From Pelodera strongyloides (Eukaryota; Nematoda; Chromadorea; Rhabditida; Rhabditidae): 64,000 bases of DNA. This document shows, one piece after another, positions 43,573 to 58,500 of the stretch. Each line of letters opens with the position of its first letter. Position 1 is the first letter of the stretch. The DNA lies in the NCBI GenBank assembly GCA_036852015.1, contig JAANDG010000274.1, forward strand, positions 1 through 64,000. Direction: 5' to 3'. Below the pieces are notes generated by a model, which was not told the DNA's origin, did not search any database, and saw only the letters and a list, made by a program, of their open reading frames with translations. The position numbers were made by a program, and so were the translations under genes.

Positions 43573-46500
43573 ATGGGCGGAGGAAAGAAGCAAAAGACCG
43601 TATGGAGACGCTTAGATATCAAGGTTAGTTTCTTATTCAGACTGTACTACTATTTCCCTTTTATTTGGTGATAATAATATTTTCGTGCGTAGTCGACTCT
43701 GTTCATTCCTGTGTATCCTGCAACTGTCTGGCTTTTTTTGTTGCATCTTCGGTCGTAATATTTATGTTGTATTATTTCCCGTCGCACACAATTTGTATTC
43801 TGGACGTGTATGGTTCTATCGCTTTCCAATTTCCAATCGCCTTCCTTTTGTCTGAATGAAATCAAATGCGACGCTCTGTTCGAGGCCTGACGCATTTGAA
43901 CAATGCAACAGTTTTCCATAAAAGACAAAGACAACACACGTGTAAATGGAGGGACTGTCTGTGTGTATTCACGGGCTGTGATAAAGCTGAAGCTGCGAGG
44001 GGTTTTCAAGCTGAAAGCATGTATTAGGGCACCACTGCACCACATTTCTTTAAAATTGCTTATTTTAGTGGTCCTGGGCGGGACAAATGCTTGAACTCTG
44101 GTTTTTTCGATATTCTCGTTCTGTACCTCGTGCTTGTAGCTTGTACTGATTTCATTCAGTCATGGGGTTTATTTGAGTTATTTCCATTACCATTACCGGC
44201 TCTGCGTAGACCGGAAGTGAACGGTTTTTAATGGTGTCTTTTTATTTTATTGTCGAAGGCTCGGCTCCAAGGCTCTGATCACGTTGCTGTAATTATTGAA
44301 CTCAATAAATGTCCGTGAGTACTGTCAGTACTATAGGACACCCGCTGTGGGCGCTGTTTTATGGCGACTGCGAACTCAGCCGAATACATGTGAATGTAAA
44401 GTTCTCTGAGTGAAACTCCACCTCCATTAACAGGTCGTCTGTTTCATATTGTGGGCACATGAAATAAGTTTAACATCCCTATCCTATCACATGAACGATG
44501 AACTCGTCTGCATTACAATCTACACACATAATTGCTATTTACCCACTGGGTACATTTAACTACCGATGGGCAGAATTGGAATTGGGAACAATGGGTACTG
44601 CGACACGTCATGTCTACTTGTCTCCAATGCTGGTGGTGAGCTCCAATCCTATTTTGGTTAGGCGTAAGAATACTCTATTTTTTCTGGCCAGTGCTTATGC
44701 TCTCGAGCTTCGAAGCACTATGTTTGAGCATTGATATTGATGTCGTCATTAATTAATGAGATTACAATATTGTTTTCAATGAACTCAGCGTGGTTTAGTG
44801 TCTGCTGCCGATGCCGATCAGTGGAAAGATGGAGCCGTTAATACCGCTGCACAATAGTCCGAAACCAGTTCTTGACCGGGGACTTTTGGCTCAGTTTAGA
44901 GAAATGTATGAAAATCAGCATAATATCGAGCAAACACGGCTCGAAACCTGTGTCCCCGCCGCTTCCTCTGAAGTCAAGGTTTCTTGTCCTAACAACAAGT
45001 CTATCACTGAAGAACTAAGATATTCTCGTCAGTTTGATAACGAAGGATTCGCTACTTCTACTTCACAATGTTCGCAGACCACAACGCAAGAGGAGCCTCA
45101 ACAAGAAGGTAGTGAGGTAATCGAAGTTGTTAATTTTCTTGTCACTACGACTACCGCTGTAATAATTTTGAAAATGATTCAAAACGTTTTAACGTTTTGA
45201 TTGATTTTTATCGATTTATGTAGTCTAGGGTCTAGGGGTTCAGAGTTTTGATGTCGATGTCGATGTTTGGAGGTTCAATAATTGTTAAAGTATTACGAGA
45301 ACGAGAAATAATGTTGCACAATTTTTTTTTACTTATTTATGACATTTTCGTTTAATTCACGTACGGTTGCGGTTGCCGCGCACGTTTTAGGGAATGTTGT
45401 TTGCTTAGAGCATAATTCACTGTTTCGCGCAACAGCTGCGCCAATAAAGCGGTAGCATGATGATGTTGCCGCGTTTGCTTTGATTGCACGTGAGGTTGTC
45501 GCTTTAGTACTTCGTTTTCGTCGTCATTGTATAGTAGAGTTGTTGTTCTATCAGCAAGACGTGAGATACGTTCACGCATTTGTTTGGTTGGTATGTATGT
45601 TTGTTGAGTTCGGCCATTGTCGTTGTATAAGGCCTTACCCTTGGGCCTGTCCGCCCTGTCCATTTCCTCTTGCAATTGCAAAGATCACCAGGTGGGTTGC
45701 GTTGCGGGTGATTAGGGTAAGTGGGCTAAATGGATATATATTGTTCGACTTTTAGTTTTTTAATTTTTAGTTGTCGATTGATAGCGTGAATTGGTTATTG
45801 TATGGTATAATTGCTGAACTGAAAGGCAGACTAAATGAGATTGCATGAGTCAGTGTCAATCCGAAGGTAATTCCACGTGCTTCTTGCTCAGAGTTGCTTC
45901 TGTCGGAGCATATTTATAGTTGCTTTAAAGGAGCAGCTGACGAGCCGACTTTGCTTCGTGCAAAGTGCAAAGTATATGTCTGTCTATTGGCAATTCGCAC
46001 CTAGGATAGACTCTATCCAGGGTGATTTTGCTCAAGATCTGTGACGACTAGACTAGATCCTTTGGGATTTCTGCCGACTTCTCGAAGTTTCTATTGGCAG
46101 TTGGCACATTGGCAATCTCCGTCCGATTTTGTTCACTGTCAGTTATTCTCGCCTAGAATCAGAGCGAAAAATAGCATACTCTATTTTCCGCTTATGTTTT
46201 CGACGTTTTCGTCATAACTCTGATGATTCTATATTCTATCATTAGATGGATATTTTGATCACATTTTATTGTTGTGGTCACTCGCTTGCACTATACGATC
46301 TTTTAATAACGGGCATATTGACAAATTTGGATATTTTTCTGCCCCGAGGCTATTAGGGATGCGCCTCATTTAGTAATGACGGAGGGAGTAGACATATTAG
46401 TGCAGTAGTGGTGATAGCTGTAAATTTGTAAATTAACTGGTTAGTTGGAGATTTGATTTGGGAGATCTTTGAAAATTTGAAATGAAAATGGACAATTCCT

Positions 46501-49500
46501 CCATTTATCGAGAAGTTATGTTCAATACCCATACCTCCGACCTATTGCACAAGACGGCAGCTAAATCTTTTTTTTTGTCTGTGAATAATATGAATAATGA
46601 ATTTCGTCGCGGGGTGATTATAATTTTTTTTGGAGCACGCGATTACGTTTCCATGGTATAGGTAGCTATTTTAAAGTTAACTAATTAGCTAGATGTGTGG
46701 TTTGTATCATTCCACATGAGTCTCAATTAGTACTGTTTTTTCTAGGCAGCCTTTTTAACATTCGCAGCTTGCTCAAGCTGCTGAAGATGGATCTCTAAAG
46801 TATCTAAGGTACGGTAAGGTCTCGCCATTTCAGTATGATGTCTGGTCTTTCCGTCTTTCGACTCGGCACATTATTTTTCTTGGAAAATTTATAAACCTCT
46901 TTGCCGGGTTTGGCCTTTTGGTTTGCAAAAAAACCATACGTTGAAAAACTGAAATTGGCGATCTTTTCTTCGCCCGCCATTGTAATTATAGATTTATATA
47001 TGCTGGGGTGGAAATATATGGATGTCTGCAGCATTTCATTACGCCTCATTGAATTGCATTGTTGGAAAGAACAACGACTTTTGGGATTTTCCTTATTGGG
47101 GGATTTCTTTTTTTCACTGTGCTCAATTATGTGTGGGTAGATAATTGACCGTGTAAATCCTTGTCTGATAAGTGAACTTTCACTGCAGCTTTCCTAAACA
47201 CTTGTCAGAGTTGAGATTTTGGTGATGGTTAACTAAGAATTACAATTACAAACCTATAGAGTTCTGTAGAGGGTTTTATCTGTAGTTATTGTGCATTTGG
47301 CATTTGGGAAGCTAATCAACATGTGCCATTAGTCGTTATCTAACTACCAAGACATGTGGTAGTATGTGGTTGTGGTATAACGACGAACAACTTTGCACGC
47401 ACTTGATGCTATGCTATTAGCATGATTTTTTTTTTGTTTACAACCTGAAGTTGGTTTCACTAAATAAGTATTAATTTTATGACTTTTCTCCGCGTCTCCG
47501 AGCCTTTTTTCATTTTTATGGTCAGTTTTTCTGAATGAATCGTGACTAATCGCGATATGTTGTGATATGTTTTGTTTCGTGTATCAACAAATGTAATGCG
47601 TCCCTGTCGCTTTGTAAAACAAACGATAGATTATTTTGTTGCTGTATTTGTTTGTGATTCTTGGTTTCCTGGCTTTATTCATAGAAAATCGTTTCAATGG
47701 TCAAAATATGATTTTCGATGAATGGGAGAAAAACTTTAACGATCAATCTAGACACATAGAAGATACATTACGGTAGGGCATCTGATAAATAGAGCTGTTC
47801 ATGGGCAGCAGCCATTATTTTTTGGTCTTAGCACGCGGACATAGCATAAAACACCCTGCCAAATGTGGGCGATCACTCCCGATCCGTTATGCATTATATG
47901 CAAATTAGTCCAAATCACCTCCCAATCCGTGATGCATTATATAAAAATTGTCTAAGTCTCCTCCCCAATGAGGTGCGGATCTAATTTATTCCTTGACGGG
48001 GCACAGTGAACCTTCTGCATTCAGCATGTCTCCATTTTTGCTCTAAATTTGTTTTGGCGTTAAAAGTTTGAATGTATTGCTGCGTGTGGGTGGCGACCCA
48101 TTGTTCACTGCTGTGCTGGACGTGGACAACATTGTAATTTGGTTATTTGTTCGTCGAATATTAAAAATACAATGCAATTGTTGACCACTCCAGAGCAAAC
48201 GTCATTTCATTGGTTTTTTTGGTTGGGATATGGGATTCACGTGGAGCACTACAGAGGCCATATTCACCAGTCCGATTCCCTCCCCCTCGGGGAAGGGGAA
48301 AGGGGAAGTATACCCTGGGGACGGAAAATAGCATTCTATTGTGAGACACGTAGAGAAAAAGACGGCGTATTCCCCATAGCGAATTGAGGGGTGAATATGG
48401 CCTCTGGTTTATATATCATTTGAAAGCAGCGCAGCGTTGTTTTTGTATTTTGGCCCATTAGTTCCCAGTTCCCAGTTTCACACTGGGTCTGTAAAGACGG
48501 AGCGAAAGTCGCTGCGCTAACTTAAGTTTACAAAGTTTTGCGCTTCCGATAGACTTGGATGTATAGGCTTCTGGGTTTCTACTTTTCTAAGAGGCTTGAG
48601 TTTATTTGGCTTACATATTTATTACGCGGATAAATAGGAAATTTAGAACTTCCTTCTCGATTCTCTATTATTTGCTTCCATTATGCTTTTCTTCTTTCTG
48701 GGCATCCTATTCAAGTTGCTCTTTTTCTACTATTCAATGGCTTCTCGATTGGGAATTCTCTTGTGAGTCTTGTGAACCAGCCAAGGCCATTTCGAGAGAG
48801 AATGGAGAACTATGACGTGTGGATTTTGTATAACTTCTCTAGTCTTATCAAGGAACGGCTGTGTAACAGTTATGTAAAACTTCTCTAGTGTTATCAAGGA
48901 ATGGCTGTGTAACATTTATGATTTGTGATTACGTTACCGTTGCGTTAACTTACTACTTATACTTACTACTTTCTAACTTAGAACGGCGCTATAAAAGTTG
49001 TGGTACGTGTACGTTAATTTACTACTTATACTTAGTAGTTTATGAAGTGGGATGGGGTTTGATACAAATTGTCTTCGAGTTTATGCAGCACTAGATATTT
49101 GACCATGAACTGAACTGGGTTGTTTTAGTTACATCCCTACGCTATAACGCTAGTAGCTAGTCGCTAGTAACTATGTCAAGAACGGGGGTGATGAAACTTG
49201 TGTACTCGAGGAAAAACTATGGCCATCCAAATATAGAAATAGAGCTATGCAACTGCATTGTGTTGACTTGCATTTCTCTTCTCCCCAGTGTTTTTTTTTG
49301 TTTCTATTTATATCGCAACAAGGAATAGTAGCCATCCGGGTTAACGAGTTTCAGCCCCGTTCGTGTGCAGTATGTTGACCACGTCATCTGAGCCATAGCC
49401 ATTCAGTGGTTTAATCCCGCCTTATTTAGGGCTGGGACTCTAATTTTGTTGCTCGCAGCCTTTTTTCGTGTATTTTTTTGCTTTTGCCACTAACGTCGTG

Positions 49501-52500
49501 GTAACTATGCATGCCTTTGGTGAACACATGTCATGAGAACCGAATAGGATTATAGAATTATAGAATGGGAATTAATGTTCGTGTTCTCTAAAATTACGTG
49601 GTATAATCAACGATTTTAATTTGAATATCAGTTAACAGTGTGATTTTAATGTGGACTAGTGCTACTTGGCTTAATTTACTTGTCGTTGTTTTCGTTTGGA
49701 CACGACACTAGGAAGCATATATTTGGTTGTTTTCTTAACCATTATCTATGGAGTGCGGTCAACCGAACTATCATTGACATTGCTTTAATGTTTTTGGGTT
49801 TCTATGTTTCTAAAGTGTTTGTTTTCCTTTGTCCCCATCATTGGTCATTAAAGTGCGCGGAGGTCCGTCTGCTCAACGCGAGTCTTCTTGGCCATGTCGT
49901 TGTTTTGAGTAGTTTCAGACTGGGATGGCTTTTCGTTCTTGAGGATGTTTCTATTACAAGGCTTTGCGTCACACTACCGCATTACTTTTTTTCCGCCTGC
50001 TGCACTCCTTATATTTCTATGATATGGTACTTTTGGCAATATCGTAAGTTGTGAACCCGGTACTCCCCAATTGTGAACCCGTCTTGTCTGTCTTCTACTA
50101 TCTCGAGCCAATTGGGTGGGTGGACGACAATAAGCATGATTGTTGGTGTCGTTCGGTACTCTTAATAGCTTGGCCGCGGTGTCCAGTGTCCACTTGCGGC
50201 TTTCTCTATCTACGTCTCTATGCCCTCTATTCGAGGTTCCCTTCTGATGACGTCCCATGACGTCGGCGCTCCTCGTGTGAGGGCGGCCAGGGACAGCGAG
50301 AGTGGAGAAAGAGAAACAGAATAGCCCTTCGGCATCTTGACGACAACAACGGATGACGTGAGGGGCGGGTCCTTTCACTCTTCTGTCCTTCCCTTTTCGG
50401 AAGAAAGGGAGAGCCTCAGGCTATATTGCGAAACATTGCTCTAATTGAAGAGGGTCAGATCTGTGAGGAGAGGAAAATAGTGTCGTTTACGGAGAGGGAT
50501 CATGGAGCAGCACGTAAGGGAGCGTACCCTGGCTGGAGATTCAGAATATGAAGCTTGAACGTTTGAAATAGAGGATGGATGAGATATCGTTCCATACGAG
50601 GAGATTGGTGAAGCGGATTGTATGACGAGGGGGAGGAGACACAGAGAGGTGAAGGACTTGGGCATCAGATGCGATCCCATTCAGAGTCTCCTATTCATTT
50701 GGTGACTGGGACTCAGTTTGGCACGAGCGATTCATCGAGAAGGACTTTGTAGACTCGATTTTCGATTTATCTTCTGGAACTTTCCAATATTACGGTATTC
50801 ACTAAGCAAGAGCGCATGCGTCGTAACGGACATTGGCGAGAAAAGGTATGTGAATTCGAGTTCATGCTTTTTCTTACTCGTTCATATTTCAGTTCGCATC
50901 AAAACATTTTGAAGCGTTTCCTCTTGTAAATTTTACCTACTTGTTCTTTTTCCCACTGTGTTAATCACCAATGTGGGCTCTCGTCTCTTCTGTATGTAAT
51001 ATATATAGATGGTCTGTTGGTTTATCCTGAATCCTGATGAATTGATGAATATTTTCACAGAAAGAAATGTCTTCTTGTTCTTGTTATTGTTTCTTCTTCT
51101 TTCGAATGAAGTCCTGTGTCCCGCGCTCGGCTCGTCGGTCACATGACCTGGTATAGGTGTGCGTTTGATGTATCGGAATCGGATAGTTCACCAGTTTGCC
51201 TTTATGGGAGTGGGTCCTCTTGTCGTTGACGGTGTTGATCTTTGCACACAGATTGCATGTTTCTGCAGTTTTCGGCCGATTTTGGTGCTTTAATTTAATA
51301 AAACAGCACCTTGGTGTGTTTATTTTACGTGAAACGTTGCCTACGTGAGTTACAACGTGGTGATAAGGAAGAAGGTTTGCGCCCTTTATTTCTCTTCAGT
51401 AATCGATTCGATAAGAAGAAATTTGTTGCGTTTTGGGGGTAAGGATCTGTGATTGTGATTGTAACTGCAAAATGCAATTATTAGATTATTAGATTCTTTG
51501 GTGGACGTTCGACGTTCGTCCTTTTAGACAGTTGGATATCTTCTGATATTCTATTGACTATTTCAGTGGACCAGATGGATGCTTTTTAATAACACTGTTG
51601 GTTACTGTTCTAGTTTTCTTGAGACTCAACCAAAGTGTATTCGTTCGTTAATGGCCCTCTGCACTCTGCACTGTGACGTCAAAACTGGTAACTAATAAAG
51701 GTTGCGACCTAATTCATTCATTCTTCTCTTCTTGGTTATGTGTGCGTGTGTGTGGGCGAGTGGGGAGTGCGGCCATTTTGAGAGTGATTCCCTATTCACT
51801 AGTGGTTATGCGTTATTTTGGTTTCACCTGTTTGTGAGTTCCAAGCCACGCGTTTTTATTGTCGCGACTACAACTTTGTGCCTTTGCAACATGGATTTTT
51901 TTTAATAAATGGCAAAAACGAATTGAAATCACCGACGCCGATATAATGTGATACACACGTTCGCTTTAATGAAAAGAATGAATGTGTGTTCGGCGCGAAA
52001 AAGTGCGAAAAATTCTGTTTTGTGATGTGACTTAATCATAACGCAAACAAAGTCGTGGATCTATTATGGGGGAATTGTGCGTCAGTTACATGCACATTGC
52101 TTGTTGGTTTCCTGTGGATGTTTGCTTAACGTTGTATTTGTATTTGTTGAGTTTTCTTGGCTTTCGCTTGCGTTTTCTTCCTGCAGTTTCTATCTTTTCT
52201 CTGAAGTTATTATTCGTCTGAATTCGTCATTGTATTCGAGCATTCTGAGATTTCAAACATTTGTGAGGATAACGTGATTTTATGATCTCTTAACGAGACT
52301 ATTATGACATTTTGTGGCGGTACTGTACTTAGTATTAGTACTTTACTTAAACTGATTGCTAGTTACGACTGGGGTGATCATTCATTTTTTGTGCACAGAG
52401 GACAGGGGTAGCGGACGTAACGGTTACAAATTCACCACTTCATTTTTTTATTAGTTTCTTGACCAGGACCAGGACTCTTTTGTATATTGGCCCCTTCCCC

Positions 52501-55500
52501 AAGTGACCCGTTTTCTTTGCAGGATTCTGTCCTTATTGTTCATTTTATCGGAATATCTTATTAGTTGGCCCATCGATTTTCCATAACTATCGCTTATTGG
52601 GAGGGGTATGTTGAGCTGACCGTTGTGCAGCTGTGTGTCCGAAATCCGAAAAAAGTATGTGCCATTTTCACCGGAAAGTTTTGATTATTTGTTTGCTTTT
52701 TGGGGATTTTTTTGTGAGATTTTTGTATTCACATAATTTGGCGTAGGTCGTCCGAAACCGTTTATTTTGCCTTTTTTTCGTGAGATGTGATAGACAGATA
52801 GTCTAAACAGTGGACGCCGGTTTTCATGGTTTACGAATGTCTGTAATTGTAATAATACGTACGATCTACGAATCTACTGTGTACTCGATTACAAGTTTTG
52901 TAAGAAGTAGTGGCTTAGGTTTAGGTTAGTCTTCCGGTGTAGTTGTGTGCTTGTTTCGAATTGTATATTTGGGGTTACTGTAGTCGTAGACACCAAGTCA
53001 AGGACGGCCGAACGGTCCTTTGTCTTTGTGAGAGGATCTTTACTGTTTCTTTGCTTTCCATCTCTTTGTCTGCGAGTTGTTAATTGCTGAGATATGCATG
53101 CTTATCCCCCATCTTGTTATCACTGTTTTCTGCTTTCTTTATGTGTGGGATTCCTGTTCCTTCGTAGCTTATGCCTCCGAACAGTACATGCGAGCGGTGA
53201 TGGTATACTTTTGTTAGTTGTATTCACAACACAAAACTGTGGCGGCTGATTATTACTAATGTAAATTCAAATTAATTTTTTGGATGTGTCTTGTACTTTT
53301 CCCTTTATGCGCTTGACTAGGTTTTTTTTTAAATCTAAATGCCTTTTGTGAAGTAAGAAGTAAGTAAGTACAAGAATTTTCATTGACGAACGTTCGAAGT
53401 TGTAAGTCTAAAGACTAGTTACTAGTTAGTCTAGATGAATCATCATTGTTTCTGACATGTATTATTGTCAAGAACATTATTGAGTGTGCCAAGCAAACCT
53501 GTTAAGTGCCATATTTGTTAGAGAAGAAGAGAGAGAATGAAGAGAGAGAGAGGAGAGAGAGAGGGAAAGGTATATAGAGTATTCAAGAGAGCTTCAGAGA
53601 AGAGAAGCGACGGCTACTGTGATGTCATGGGGCTTCTAGTTTCTGTTTTCTATTTCGTCACGCCTTCTCTTCCCTTGTCTCAAGTCTCACTCACGTGAAG
53701 TTGTTGTTCTAGAATGTTGTCTGATGTCTGACGTCGCCCCTCCCTCCCCCGTGATATTGTAGAAGTTCATTTAGAATTAGAATTTGGATTGCAACATGTC
53801 CTTTTGATTGTTGCTTTATTTTTGAAACGCTTGGCCTTTTGTTGAAGTGAAATGCTGAAATTGCATATTGTGCAAGAGTGCAAGGCATCAGTGTTTTAGC
53901 CTAAAATATCGACATTTGTTCTAGTTGACATTTGCTTCGCAAGTTTAATTTAGTACTACTTTTTCCAAATTCCAAATTTGAGAGGAAATAGGAAATTGCT
54001 AGTAGACGTGGTAGAGCTATTTTAAGTATGTAGAACTTGTAATTTGTAGATTGGCTTATTTTGCGTTTAGTTTCCTCTGAGTTTTGTTTAATTTTATAAT
54101 TTAGTTTCTACTTTTAGAAATGTGCACAGTAGTCAGAAAATGAATGATGTGATGTGTTTTTTAAACGAACGGCTTTAATTGTTAATCTCCGGTGCCCTTT
54201 ATAGCTTTTGATTAACCTTCTTTCTATGAATAATCTCTGGTCTGGTTTTTGTAAAATCATAAAATTGTAATTATTTTGAGAATTTGCACATTTGCGCCCT
54301 TTTTCTCGCTTATAGTGTAAAAACGATATCGGTTTACATGTTTACAACCTAAACGCAATCCTAGAATAGTTATTTGTTATGTTGGTAACAAAAACAAAAA
54401 CAGGTGAAAATTTGTTTCCACTTTTTTTGTATCGTATAAGCCAATAAGCCACGAATTTGCATTTTGATCAAGACTTTGTTCTTTGTTTATTTTACGCCTA
54501 CTTCCTGCTCACAGTTCTCATATAGAGAGAGTCGATTGCCAAATGCGCGACATTATAATTTCCGGGGTATTACCTAACACCCCACTTAGTGTTTTCGAAC
54601 TCAATTGTTTAAACTTCAGAGAATAGTTTGCCACCAGCGACGTACTTTAGCCATTTAGCTTTCTGACGCGCGCAAGAATAATTCAATTTCCTGCAAACGT
54701 GCAAACATTAAGAAAAGGGTGCTTTTCCATTTCTGTTATTCACCCCGCCTATTTATATTTGTCCCTTTGAATTTATGTAATTATGAAATTTGCGCAAGAA
54801 CTGACGTTGACGTAAGATTCCGTATTCCGTTTTTGTACATATTTGATGTTGATTCCTATGTTTCCTTATGGGGATTTAATTCACTGGATTGGCCGCGCAT
54901 TTTTTGATACAGGTACAGTATACCGTATTTGTTTGTTGATTCTCTATTCTCACACCCTCGCTCTAGCTGTCGCTGTAACTTTGTATTCGGTAAATTCGGT
55001 TAACTAGGTGTTTGCGTGGGTGGTGTTCAACTGGAACGTTTTGAAATGAAAAGCTGCTTTTGTCGCTTAGTAAGGCATTACTGTTTAGCCGAAAAAATCT
55101 CGCGTTTGTTTTAATTGGTTGCCGAATGAAGCTCATTTTAACATGTGCACGACGCACCTTTGCTCGAAATATTGAAATAGCTTTTCTCAACAGTGCGTGG
55201 TTGAAGTAGGGCCGTATAATCGGACAGGTTTTGCTTTTTAAACCGAATTTGTGAAAACCAAAATGTTTGGATATGTCCATTGTGTGAAGTTGAGGGAATT
55301 AACCTTTAACCTCCGTGAACCGTGCGTTTTTGTAGAAACAAGGCAGTATTTTCAGTTTTCCAATTTCCGTGCCTTTATGTTAGTTGTGTGACCTATTTCT
55401 TTCGTTGTGTAATTTGTAAGTGTGATTAACTCTATTTGACGGGGGGCTTGCTTTATGTAAGTGGGTGTGTATTTACGTGTACAATTCGTACTATTGCATC

Positions 55501-58500
55501 TCGATGTTATTCCATTTATTGGTTTAATTTATACGGTTTCGGTTTTTTGACTTTGACTATCCTATCTCGGGCGTCTCGTTGTTCCCCGTGCGAAGTGTTT
55601 TGCTTATGCGATAAGTGATAACAACGACCAATGCAATATAGTGTCGCCAACTTTGTCATTGTATTTTCTATTGTCCACTTAATACTTTTTTTCTTGGAAG
55701 ACAAATTCATATTGAACTATAAAACTACAGTCTTGAATAACTTTTTCGAAAGTGTGAACGAACATGTGAAAACTAGTTTCTTCCCCTGTAGAACCTGATC
55801 TTTGTCCCGTTGTTTCGAATTATCTAGAAGTTTCGCTGTGCTGTATCCTTGATGTATTTATCTCTGTCGTCTCTTCAAAAGTCTGACTATTTCACTCTTT
55901 ATGCTTCTGCGCTTCGTCTCTCGCTTATCAGTTTCGTTGCTTGCATAGAGTTACGCAACACTGCAACACAGTGTTCAAGAAGCACTTCTGAACAAGTGAC
56001 GGTAGCCCTGGCTCGGCTAACGGCTTATTTCGAATTTCACATTTTCCCGCCTTGTTTTCTGTGTTACCTTGGTATGCTTTAATTTTCACTTACCACTAGA
56101 ACATGTGAGTTACCTAGGAATAACGTTGCAACAATTGCATTTGCCATTTTAGGTCTTTTTACATGAGTATTTTTGTGGACCGCTAGGGGCTTATTCCATT
56201 CCTTATTTCCTTTGCAATTCTTTTGATTGGGAATTGTGCTTCACTGTAGTTACTATAAAGCATTCGGCTTTCCGCGGAATATATTCGCATGCAACTATGT
56301 AAACATCACGTGAATTATTATGCGGGCATAATGAACTGGATGAATTCGCATAATTTGGGGAAAGCAACTTTTTTACTGTTTACTCGATACTCGTTGATTA
56401 TTTTGCATTGGCAATTGACATGGGCGATGGGCATTGATCATTTCATCCCTGGTACTCTCTGGTGACTGGTGTTTTGCTGGATGTCTACTGTAGTAGGGTT
56501 TCATATTGTCATTTAGTTCGCTATTTTAACTCTACTGTTACCTTTTCTCGCTTTCTCTGTACAGTTACGGTCTACGGTCAATTTGATGTTGTTTATACAA
56601 ACAGTGAAGGTTTACGTTTACATTTACAATAAGTTCATATTCATGTGATTTCTCTATATTTACTTGTGTTTCCTTTGCAGCTGACAACAACGTCGATCGG
56701 CAGAATGAGGGCTAACCACAACCTGCCAGCTACAAGCACTGCTGACCTCACCGAGACACAGGTATGGGGATGTTTGTAATTATTGAATTGGACTTTGGCT
56801 TATCTTTTTTGTTGCTTGTTTTTTTTCGGATGCTGTGTATTAGGGGGCTTGACAACTTGAACTTGTGGTACGGTACATTTATTGTGTTGTTACTTTTGGA
56901 ATATGTTATAGTTATGGACTTTGTCGAGTGCGGGCTTGTTCACTTTTCGGTTATGGAGTAGGATGCCATGCTAGTGTGTCCATTCACTTCTTTCATGTCT
57001 CATTTTTTTCTATATTATTGTACATGGAATTGCATCTGAGTCTAGCATCAAATGACGTTTTGCAAGGGTTTTGGCCACTGTTCACTGGAAAGAGATTTTC
57101 TGCATTTCCACTCTAAATGGGGCTTCTTCATTGCACTGCATAAAGCACAAACCCGATTACTAGAATCCGCATCCCCATTCAGAGAACACACGGCTGCATG
57201 GATATTGCACATGCCCGTAGTGAGGAAGTCTCTCTCTTTTTGTGTGCGTGCACAGCTGTTTCCATGCGGGTTTCGCGTTTTTGCGCCGCCGCGTCTTTTG
57301 GTGCGTTTGCTCGCGAATTTTCTGAACGCGGGTTTAATTTTGAAAATTTGGAGCCGAGCGCTGTTTTGATTAGGCAATTGGGGTTTAAACGGGAAAAGTC
57401 GGGGAATACTGTAAAATAGTGGGCTTTGAGCCGTTAGTTTAATACTAATGGTAAGATATTGGAAATGAAACTGTATCGGCATCTGTAATTTGCATTCGGA
57501 AACCTTGTACCTTGTGCCATATATCAGCAGCTTTAGGTATTTCGTATGGTTTTTAGATCAAATTACTTTACTTTTTTGTATTTTTGATTTCACTTTTCAA
57601 AGCCGGAATTAGTTGAAAGAAGCAGGCAGCAGCTGGTTCCTTTAATCCTGTAATCTTTTCGTTTCGATACTTTTTTTGATAATGGAGTATAAGGGTTATT
57701 GACTGGGTTACAGGGTTCATAACCGTCATTGTCAAGTCAATCAGCTGTGTAACATGTGGTTTGACGTTTCTTATCTTTTTATCAGGCCTTTTTGGGGCTT
57801 ATCAGAGGGGAAGAAGGGAGAACTCGGGCATATTGTTGAAGTTGAAGACCTTTGAAACGGATGTTCGAAATTTGGAAAACCTGATATTAATTGCTGATGC
57901 TTGCAAAAAATAATGGGATTCTAAACATTTGAGTGTCTTGTCGGGGAAGGGGGGGGGGGGGGGGTGAACATTAGTAAATATTCGGTAGTAGTGGACCTGG
58001 GGAAGGAAGTTGATTTTATTTAGGTTCTATTTTGATGCTGGTCTGTGTGATGTAGTGCGCTTAATTGTGGTGTATATTCCGATTACTGTACCTGTCTGTG
58101 TATATGGCTACGTTCATCACACACTGCTACAATTGACTGTGTGAAGGGGTTAAGAATAGAAGTACATTTTTTTATTTGTAACTGTAATTGTGATTCCATC
58201 CAAATTGGAAATTGTATGCAGTTGAGGCGCAAATTCTAGTTAATCGACATCACACAACTTGCTCCATTTAGTCTATTTGCTGCTTTACGAATCTCTCTTT
58301 TTGTACATCGTTTTGTTTTTGGGGGGAAGGGCGGTTGATTTGAATTGCTTTTGCTTCCTCAGCCTTTGGCTAATGAACACGACCTTTTCGTATTCCGAAA
58401 TGCCAAAGCCCAGCCCGACATTCAAACAGAAGTATATATAGTGAGTGAGTTGTGTGTGCGTGTATGTGACATGGGAAGGGGAAATAAGGTACGTCATGTC

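Larger units (their letters stand above)
45117..56680 (+). other. TENT5 intron 2, 11.6 kb
   Basis: T- and G-rich sequence without a credible exon. The neighbouring exons already agree in phase, so none is required. It contains a family E hairpin (48252), a 53-bp tandem duplication at 48830-48920, a (GA)n tract at 53525-53570 and many T runs. Such a long intron often holds regulatory elements, but none can be named from sequence alone. Confidence 0.6.

Noticed and set aside
43650..44045. 131-codon minus-strand open frame at the start of TENT5
   Set aside because: Lies in the first TENT5 intron on the opposite strand and shows no family features.
44789..44798. Acceptor AACTCAG before 44789 for the TENT5 exon
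   Set aside because: It has a better pyrimidine tract, but the phase 0 frame from it meets a TAG after 22 codons.
49659..50054. 131-codon hydrophobic plus-strand open frame
   Set aside because: Leu/Phe-rich translation expected from T-rich intron sequence; not a credible membrane protein.
49974..50378. 134-codon minus-strand open frame in TENT5 intron 2
   Set aside because: No recognisable motif, no plausible splice partners, antisense to TENT5, and composition close to translated intron.
57048..57482. 144-codon minus-strand open frame in TENT5 intron 3
   Set aside because: Longest open frame in the window by chance in T-rich intron; no domain, no start context, no continuity with other exons.
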